Positions 1 to 6,616 of a stretch of 16,416 bases of DNA are shown in pieces (the first letter of the stretch is position 1; each line of letters begins with the position of its first letter). Below the pieces are notes generated by a model, which saw only the letters and a list, made by a program, of their open reading frames with translations, had not been told where the DNA came from and made no database searches. The DNA lies in assembly GCA_011042705.1 (NCBI GenBank), contig DRBW01000017.1, positions 1-16,416 on the forward strand, in the 5' to 3' direction. This DNA is from Caldifarciminota bacterium. Its GTDB lineage: Bacteria; Hydrothermota; Hydrothermia; B15-G9; DRBW01. Position numbers and translations under genes: made by a program.

Positions 1-171
1 ACCCTGGAAGAGCTGGAGAGAAGATATATACTCCAGGTTCTGGATGAGACCGGCTGGAACAAGAACAGAGCAGCTCAGATACTGGGAATAGATCCCTCTA
101 CTCTTTACAGGAAGCTTCAGCGTTATGGACTGAGCAAGAGCGGGAGCGTCAGAAAGGAGACCGGCCAGTAG
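1..171 (+). CDS. C-terminal end of an NtrC-family (sigma-54 activator) response regulator, partial
   Basis: The open frame enters from the left edge and ends at TAG 169-171, giving 56 residues. The visible part is a Fis-type helix-turn-helix: an acidic helix (TLEELERRYILQVLDETG) followed by WNKNRAAQILGIDPSTLYRKL. The signature N-K-x-x-A-A-x-x-L-G-I-x-x-x-T-L-Y-R-K-L is the DNA-binding domain at the end of sigma-54-dependent enhancer-binding proteins such as NtrC, ZraR and AtoC. In that family it binds upstream enhancer sites, while an AAA+ domain, outside this window, remodels sigma-54 polymerase. A short basic/polar tail follows the domain. The last 23 bases overlap the 3' end of a minus-strand gene. 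The receiver and AAA+ domains cannot be seen, so the target genes and signal are unknown. A stand-alone Fis protein is less likely because the tail continues past the domain and the frame is open at the edge. Confidence 0.85.
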   Translation, partial: TLEELERRYILQVLDETGWNKNRAAQILGIDPSTLYRKLQRYGLSKSGSVRKETGQ

Positions 172-496
172 CCCTCTCCCCGAGAGGGGCCAGGTATCTT
201 ATCCTCGCGCTGAGACTTAAAAAGCCAAGTTCCTTGCGATAAGAAAGGTCCAGGAGGCCGAAATTACGGTTTCTCAATGGATTCTTCTTTCCGAAATTTT
301 CGTAATTTATCAGGCCAAGGGTCAGCCTGAAACCCTTTGTCTCCGGAAAAGATACCCTTGTATCGAAGGCCATAAAGCCCCTCGAGGAATAGAACGTAGA
401 GATGCTGTAGCGCGGCCTGAACTTCGACATATCCCGATAACCTCCCGAAGGGGATGTAAAGGGCAGAAGGGCTAAAAGTGCGAGTACGATTCCCAT
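149..496 (-). CDS. Small exported beta-rich protein, function unknown
   Basis: The frame encodes 115 residues. The N-terminus is a short hydrophobic stretch (GIVLALLALLPFTSPSGG) that looks like a signal peptide lacking the usual basic residues. The rest alternates polar and hydrophobic residues in short strands (for example FRLTLGLINY, FGLLDLSYR, LSLSARIRYLAP), as expected of a small beta-barrel or other outer-membrane or secreted beta protein. I do not recognise a family. An in-frame TAA four codons upstream fixes ATG 496 as the first available start. No Shine-Dalgarno sequence precedes it, but a strong sigma-70-like promoter ends six bases before the ATG, which suggests leaderless expression and is the main support for a real gene. 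The 3' end overlaps the neighbouring response-regulator gene tail-to-tail by 23 bp. It could still be a chance frame. Confidence 0.5.
   Translation of the reverse strand: MGIVLALLALLPFTSPSGGYRDMSKFRPRYSISTFYSSRGFMAFDTRVSFPETKGFRLTLGLINYENFGKKNPLRNRNFGLLDLSYRKELGFLSLSARIRYLAPLGERATGRSPF
172..188 (+). terminator. Small hairpin directly after the response-regulator stop
   Basis: CCCTCTC (172-178) and GAGAGGG (182-188) form a 7-bp perfect stem with a 3-nt loop, beginning at the first base after the plus-strand stop codon. No T-tract follows, so this is a weak or factor-dependent terminator at best. It lies within the 3' coding end of the opposing gene. Confidence 0.35.
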
Positions 497-502
497 TTTT
501 AA

Positions 503-531
503 ATGTTACGTCAGAGGCTTCCGGCTGTCAA
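503..531 (-). promoter_or_regulatory. Sigma-70-like promoter, probably leaderless, for the 149-496 gene
   Basis: Read on the minus strand, a consensus -35 TTGACA (526-531) is followed after exactly 17 bp by TAACAT (503-508). Six bases (TTAAAA) then precede the ATG at 496. A start site seven bases after the -10 would be the A of the start codon itself. Confidence 0.6.
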
Positions 532-689
532 CAGGTCATTTCGAAAAAATCACAGCCGGCCTTAAAGTGTCGATGGAAACCCGATCCGCGGGCGGACCTC
601 TGCAGCTCTTTTACACCGGGACTGTCTGCCTTAAAAAGTCCCCTTTCCCCCGAAAGCCCCCTTTGCACCGACTGGAAGGGCAGCCGATG

Positions 690-718
690 TTGAACGCACG
701 GGCATCATGTCGTATTCT
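690..718 (+). promoter_or_regulatory. Possible sigma-70-like promoter for the C39-like peptidase gene
   Basis: TTGAAC (690-695) and TATTCT (713-718) are separated by 17 bp, each matching 4 of 6 consensus bases. The predicted start near 725 leaves a leader of about 16 nt that contains the AGGAG ribosome site at 728-732. The remainder of the 497-740 gap between the divergent genes shows nothing else recognisable. Confidence 0.4.
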
Positions 719-740
719 CACCTCAAAAGGAGATGGAACC

Positions 741-3014
741 ATGTACGGGATGAAAATCTTGATCGTCCTTTTGCTGACCGCCGGCGGAGAGCCACCAGTT
801 GATCCCCTGACGGCAGAAACAATAGCCCGAGCCAGAGTTGAAGCTCAATGGGGAGGATTTCAGGAACTCGTGTCCCGAGGCACCTTCTATGAGCCCGATG
901 GGCAGATATCGGCTTATTATTTCCAGTACTCAAAGGGAAGGGAGAGGGCTTATGCCGTCGTGTCGGCCGACAGAAACAGCGTTCCCGTGCCGGAATTCGG
1001 CAGGGGTTCACCCTTCTTCCTGGAGAAAATGCCGGCTTACAGGCAGATGGCAGCCGGAATCCTGGGAGGGCCTGCTGAGCTGGACAGAATAATCTACGTA
1101 AGTCCCTTTGAGGTCTACCTGGCCTTCAGGAGAGGTGGGGAGAGGATCCTGATAGACGCCCTCGCCCTCCTTCACGGCAGGGAGGACGAACTCGTGAGGA
1201 TCAGGAGAAAAGAACCCCTCAGGGAAAACCGCAGGACTCGCGCCTACTGGGAGACTCTCATCGAAAGGGTCAGGGAAGGATCCGCCAGGGAATTTTTCCA
1301 GGCTCGCAAATCGGAGAACAAAATAGAGGGCGTCCCCTTTTACATCTGGAGCTACGGGTGCTCTCCCACCGCATCGGCTATGGTGCTCGGCTTCTGGGAC
1401 AAAAACGGCTACGGGAGGTTCGTGGATTACCGGTTCGATCACTGGGATGTCGTGATAGCCGGAGCCTGTGATACGGGCTGGATTTACAACGTCCCCAACG
1501 TGCAGAGGGAGCTGGCGATCGCCATGGAAACCGACACCACCTCGGGAGGCACCTACATCGATATGATAGCCCCTGGGCAGAGCCAGGTCGCCTCGGAGAA
1601 CGGTTATGATTTTGACTCTGAGGATTTCTGGGGTGACGAAACGAACGGCTGGGAGTTCGACGTCGTGAAAAATGAGATCGACTACGGCCGACCCTTCAAC
1701 TGGGGAGCCATGAATTATTACTACATAGGTCCTCATCACGGTTTCATCGATACCATGACCATCTATCACTCGGTGACGGCTGTCGGTTACCTGGACGGCG
1801 GAAATTATGAAAATGATTACGTTCTCGTTCACGACACCTGGAGCTCAATCGAGAGATACTGGGCCCTTTACACTTTCCATGACGGCGAATATTCCTACTC
1901 CTCCGTCGCTACGTTCGTGCCCTCTACTCCGCCGACCAGCATCGTCACTCTGCTCCATCCTTTTGACGGAGACGCTTTCTTTGCCGGCGATACCCTTCTC
2001 CTGAGGTGGATCACATCGGCCGCCTGCATCACCAGGGTTAACCTCTATTACACCCTCGATGACGGCCAGGAATGGATTCCGATCGCCGAGGAACTGCCAG
2101 CTTCAAGGGAAACGCTTACCTTCGTGTTTCCCGACATCGCTTCGGAGAGATGGAGATTTCAGGTAAAGGGTTTCAATGCCTCGGGAGACTACGTGGACGG
2201 CTATACCAGTGGGGACAACCTTTTTCTTTATGATGGGGAAATGGGGGGAATAGACACTCTCTTTTACGAGAATTACAGCCCCTTCTACGTCGAGCCGGTC
2301 GAATCGACAGGCTTTGATCTGCCCTCTGTCCGATTCACGGCTCCCGATTCCCTTTCTCTTCTCGGAGCCCGGTTTCTGTTTCACGCCAAGAGGGGTTCGG
2401 GATGGATACTGAGGGTCCTCGTCTTTCGGGACCAGAACGGCTTTCCCGGCGACACCCTCGGATACGTCGATCTGCCCGAGGACGAGGTAAACACCCGCGA
2501 GGAAGGAACGGGATGGACTTACGTGGACCTCACCCCGGTAAAGGCCATGTTTCCGCGTGGATGCGAATTTCACATAGGCTGCACTGTGCTTGGCTGCAGC
2601 ATGGACAGCCTTCTTCTGACCGCCGATTACGGGAACAGCAAAAGGAGTTCCGTTTACCGGAACGGTTCCTTCGTCTCCCTCGACTCCCTGCTCGGGCTCG
2701 GGAAAAACTTCTTCATCGAGACTGTCGTGGAATACGGCTACGTCCTGGCGGCGGAAAATAACAGTAAAACCGCTGGCCAGTCGACCCCCAATCTGGGCAG
2801 GGTGCTGAAGCTGTCTCTGGAGGCGTTAAATGGGGTGCCGACGCGAATTGGCCTCTACAACACGGCCGGCTGCCTCGTCCGGGAGCTGGAGATCTCCCCC
2901 CTCGAAAAAGAGGTCTCCCTGGATCTCGAGGGACTGCCCAGGGGCAATTACCTGTACAGAATAGAGGGAAAAGATGGGGTTATAAGTTCCGGCAGGTTCC
3001 TTCTCCTCTACTGA
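741..3014 (+). CDS. Secreted C39-like cysteine peptidase with Ig-like and C-terminal sorting domains
   Basis: The protein has 757 residues. The frame stays open upstream to 567, but ATG 741 is preferred because AGGAG (728-732) sits eight bases before it and a hydrophobic signal segment (MKILIVLLLTAG) follows. Residues of about 20-190 form a region that may be an inhibitory propeptide. A papain-fold/C39-like domain spans about 195-395, with Cys207 in SYGCSPTASAMVLGFWD, His343 in YHSVTAVGYLD and Asp365 in LVHDTW, the expected catalytic triad. An Ig-like domain (about 400-495) follows, with the pattern HPFDGDAFFAGDTLLLRW and LYYTLDDGQEW. A second beta-sandwich region runs from about 500 to 670. 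The last 70 residues resemble a type A sorting domain (RIGLYNTAGCLVREL, LPRGNYLYRI). It is likely exported and anchored or released at the cell surface to cut extracellular protein; the substrate is unknown. It converges on the HypE-like gene with a 7-bp stop-to-stop overlap. Confidence 0.85.
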   Translation: MYGMKILIVLLLTAGGEPPVDPLTAETIARARVEAQWGGFQELVSRGTFYEPDGQISAYYFQYSKGRERAYAVVSADRNSVPVPEFGRGSPFFLEKMPAYRQMAAGILGGPAELDRIIYVSPFEVYLAFRRGGERILIDALALLHGREDELVRIRRKEPLRENRRTRAYWETLIERVREGSAREFFQARKSENKIEGVPFYIWSYGCSPTASAMVLGFWDKNGYGRFVDYRFDHWDVVIAGACDTGWIYNVPNVQRELAIAMETDTTSGGTYIDMIAPGQSQVASENGYDFDSEDFWGDETNGWEFDVVKNEIDYGRPFNWGAMNYYYIGPHHGFIDTMTIYHSVTAVGYLDGGNYENDYVLVHDTWSSIERYWALYTFHDGEYSYSSVATFVPSTPPTSIVTLLHPFDGDAFFAGDTLLLRWITSAACITRVNLYYTLDDGQEWIPIAEELPASRETLTFVFPDIASERWRFQVKGFNASGDYVDGYTSGDNLFLYDGEMGGIDTLFYENYSPFYVEPVESTGFDLPSVRFTAPDSLSLLGARFLFHAKRGSGWILRVLVFRDQNGFPGDTLGYVDLPEDEVNTREEGTGWTYVDLTPVKAMFPRGCEFHIGCTVLGCSMDSLLLTADYGNSKRSSVYRNGSFVSLDSLLGLGKNFFIETVVEYGYVLAAENNSKTAGQSTPNLGRVLKLSLEALNGVPTRIGLYNTAGCLVRELEISPLEKEVSLDLEGLPRGNYLYRIEGKDGVISSGRFLLLY

Positions 3015-4012
3015 AAGAGCTTTGTGATTTCGTCCTGAGGATAGGCGGGGAGGGGAGAAATCTCCCCTCCCCGCCTTATCATGAAGCCGAACTCCCTCTC
3101 CCTGAACTCCCCGACCACCCTTGCCTCTATATCCTCCTTCATCAAAATCCCCAGCAGATCGTCAGCTTTTTCCGGGGGAACGGACAGGAGCAGCGAACCC
3201 GACCCGATGAGCCCGAGGGGATCGAGGCCGAAAAGCTCACAGAGCTTCAGCGTCTCCTCATAAATGGGCAGCTCATCCCCGTAAACCAGGAGTCCCCTCC
3301 CCGAAGCCACGGCCATCTCCCTGGCACCCATCGCAAAGCCCCCCTCAGTTATGTCGTGCATGGCGGTCACGAGCCCCGAATCAGCAGCGATCAGAGCCTC
3401 CCTGACAATGCTGATACCCGGCTCTCTGTTGAAACGCAGGGTTCTCTCGAGAAAATCCTGGCCAAAGTGCCTTTCAACCTCATCCCTCCTCTCCCTGGCG
3501 ATTATGGAAGTCCCCTCGATGGCTATCCTCTTGGTCAGGACGAGGAGGTCTCCCTCCCGGGCGCCGCCGGAAGTATAATACCTGCCCTCCTCTATGTAGC
3601 CCAGCATGGTTCCGATCAAAATGGGCCTGTCGATCCCGGGGGTCACCTCAGTGTGTCCGCCGAGCAGCAATATATCCATCTCCTCCGCCTCGCTCGCGAG
3701 ATCGCGAAATATACCCTCGACCTCGCCCTCCTCGATCCCCGGAGGCAGGAGGAGGGTCCCCAAAAAGAACTGGGGCCTGGCTCCCATCACCGCTATGTCG
3801 TTGGCGTTGACGACAAGTGCATAATAGCTTAGATCCTCGGTAACAAAGGTTATGGGGTCGCTGGCGGCGACGAGATATCCCCCGCCCAATCTCAACACGG
3901 CCGCATCCACACCGGGCTGAGGCCCCACCTCCACCCGCCCGTCGCCTTTTCTGAGTAATTCAAGAAGCCTGCTCAGAAATTCGGGATCGAGTTTACCTTC
4001 TTTAAGTCCCAT
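3008..4012 (-). CDS. HypE-like / AIR synthase-related protein
   Basis: Starting at ATG 4012 the product has 334 residues. It has the two-lobe AIR-synthase/HypE/ThiL/SelD ATP-binding architecture. The N-terminal lobe has GPQPGVDAAVLRLGG, then SDPITF, NANDIAVMGARP and LLLGGHTEVTP. The C-terminal lobe has the HypE-type motif HDITEGGFAMGAREMA and GSGSLLLSVP. HypE dehydrates the carbamoyl group passed from HypF to make the hydrogenase cyanide ligand, and its last residue is a catalytic Cys. This protein ends KLFQ with no terminal Cys, so it is probably a paralogue of unknown substrate rather than HypE itself. The frame is open upstream to 4237, but those residues look non-coding and the family usually starts close to the EGKLDPEFL segment. 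No Shine-Dalgarno sequence is seen; a TTGACA promoter ends seven bases before this ATG. The gene stands alone, with no hyp genes visible. Confidence 0.8.
   Translation of the reverse strand: MGLKEGKLDPEFLSRLLELLRKGDGRVEVGPQPGVDAAVLRLGGGYLVAASDPITFVTEDLSYYALVVNANDIAVMGARPQFFLGTLLLPPGIEEGEVEGIFRDLASEAEEMDILLLGGHTEVTPGIDRPILIGTMLGYIEEGRYYTSGGAREGDLLVLTKRIAIEGTSIIARERRDEVERHFGQDFLERTLRFNREPGISIVREALIAADSGLVTAMHDITEGGFAMGAREMAVASGRGLLVYGDELPIYEETLKLCELFGLDPLGLIGSGSLLLSVPPEKADDLLGILMKEDIEARVVGEFREREFGFMIRRGGEISPLPAYPQDEITKLFQ
3043..3076 (+). terminator. 16-bp perfect hairpin inside the 3' end of the opposing gene
   Basis: The arms 3043-3058 and 3061-3076 are perfectly complementary with a 2-nt AA centre, an extremely stable GC-rich stem. 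It starts 28 bases after the stop of the plus-strand peptidase gene. It also encodes residues RRGGEISPLPA of the minus-strand gene. The bases after it (TATC) are not a T-tract, so it may act as a 3'-end stabiliser or a factor-assisted terminator rather than a canonical intrinsic one. Confidence 0.5.
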
Positions 4013-4019
4013 CGGGAAA

Positions 4020-4048
4020 AGGCTAAAACCTTTTCTCTCTCCTGTCAA
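4020..4048 (-). promoter_or_regulatory. Possible leaderless promoter for the HypE-like gene
   Basis: On the minus strand, consensus TTGACA (4043-4048), a 17-bp spacer and TAGCCT (4020-4025) are followed by TTTCCCG and then the ATG. The -35 is perfect; the -10 matches only the TAnnnT positions. The rest of 4013-4323 holds the trmFO promoter and otherwise nothing I can recognise. Confidence 0.45.
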
Positions 4049-4265
4049 GATGAATCCGAAGCTCTGGGGGATGAAGCCAGAATGAAAACGGGATAACCAC
4101 AGGTCGTCCCTTCGCCCTGAATTAGTTCCCCTCTGCCGAAACCTTTCGACACCTGTCTCGATCCTGTCGCAAAAATCGAAGTGAAGCCGCGCCCTCTCTG
4201 ATGCCCTGAGGAGATGGAACGAAAATCCCTGTCTCAAAATAAGGCAAAGTGGTGGCTAAAGGGAC

Positions 4266-4294
4266 TGGAAACTGCGAGGATTTTGTAATAATAT
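4266..4294 (+). promoter_or_regulatory. Possible promoter upstream of trmFO
   Basis: TGGAAA (4266-4271) and TAATAT (4289-4294) are separated by 17 bp in an AT-rich patch; TATATT at 4292-4297 is an alternative -10. The leader carries the GGTGA ribosome site at 4314-4318, five bases before the ATG. Confidence 0.35.
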
Positions 4295-4323
4295 ATTAGG
4301 CTCCATAGGGGAAGGTGAGATAA

Positions 4324-5603
<1,280 letters not shown>

Positions 5604-5625
<22 letters not shown>

Positions 5626-6521
5626 GGCAATTCCTGGAATTCCTCAGGGACAGGGGCCTGTCGCAAAACACCGTCGAAGCCTACAGGAGAGACCTCGAGC
5701 AATTCCTGGAATTTGCCAGGGAGGCACTGGGGAGGACGGATCCGCTGACCTATGACAGAAAGGAGATCCGGAACTACATCTCCGCCTTGATGTCTCACGG
5801 ATTCAGGAGGAAAAGCGTACAGCGGAAGCTATCGGCATTGAGGAGGTTCTATAATTTCCTTCAGCGCCGCGGCCTGGTCGAAAAAAATCCTGCCACCGGC
5901 ATAGGACCCATCAGGGCCGAGAAGATCCTGCCCCAGGTCATCCCGGAGAAAAAGCTACAGGAGATGCTCGATGCATGGAAACCCTCCTCTCCTCTTGAGA
6001 AAAGGGACAAAGCCATCATAGAGCTCCTCTACTCCTCAGGGCTCAGGGCATCGGAGATAACAGGGCTCAAACCCGATGATATAGACCTGAAAGCCGGAGA
6101 GGTAAGGGTCATCGGCAAGGGCAACAAAGAGCGAGTCCTCCCCCTGGGAAGCCGCGCCATAGACGCGATGGAAAATTACCTCGCGGTGAGGGAGGACCTG
6201 AAACCCCGAACGGATTATATCTTCATCAACAAAAACGGCACGAAGCTCGGAAGGAGAGGCCTCTGGCTTATCATAAAGAGGAGGTTCGAGAGGCTGGCTC
6301 TTCTCTTCAACGTGCATCCCCACACGCTTCGTCATTCCTTTGCCACCCATCTCCTGAACAGGGGAGCCGATCTCCGTTCCATCCAGGAGCTCCTGGGACA
6401 TTCCAGCATAGGCACGACCCAGGTCTACACCCATCTCTCGGGCGAGGAACTGAAGAGGATTTACAGGCGCACCCACCCCAGGGCCACGACCTCTCCCGAA
6501 AAAAGCCCCGGGAAATGGTAA
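5604..6521 (+). CDS. xerC: Tyrosine recombinase XerC/XerD
   Basis: The product has 305 residues. An N-terminal SAM-like core-binding domain (about 1-95, LSQNTVEAYRRDLEQFLEF) precedes the catalytic domain. All expected catalytic residues are present: Arg148 (LYSSGLRASEI), Lys172 (IGKGNKERVLPLG), His240 and Arg243 (HPHTLRHSFATHLL), His266 (LLGHSSIGTTQVYTH) and the nucleophile Tyr275. Xer recombinases resolve chromosome dimers at dif sites near the terminus with FtsK. Length, clean alignment to the Xer signature and the position after trmFO favour the chromosomal housekeeping enzyme over a phage or integron integrase. The ATG lies inside the end of trmFO, so expression probably depends on the upstream gene. 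I cannot tell XerC from XerD, or from a single-Xer (XerH-like) system, by eye; the symbol follows gene order. No dif-like site is evident nearby. Confidence 0.93.
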
Positions 6522-6581
6522 TCCCCCTTCAGAGCTCTCAGCATCAACTTTTCCCGTTTAAAAGTGAGGAAAAGCGCTTCC

Positions 6582-6610
6582 TTGAAAAAGTCTTCATCGA
6601 GTGATAAAAT
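6582..6610 (+). promoter_or_regulatory. Strong promoter for the formate dehydrogenase operon, probably leaderless
   Basis: TTGAAA (6582-6587) and TAAAAT (6605-6610) each match 5 of 6 consensus bases and are separated by exactly 17 bp. GAGACC follows and then GTG at 6617. A start seven bases after the -10 falls on the G of the GTG codon. No Shine-Dalgarno sequence is present. Confidence 0.65.
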
Positions 6611-6616
6611 GAGACC

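Noticed and set aside
567..740. N-terminal extension of the peptidase frame by 58 residues
   Set aside because: No ribosome site precedes the earlier ATG, the extra residues look non-coding, and a good AGGAG plus signal peptide mark 741 as the start.
4013..4237. N-terminal extension of the HypE-like frame by 75 residues
   Set aside because: The extension is basic and featureless and has no match to the family, while a promoter with a perfect -35 lies inside it at 4020-4048.
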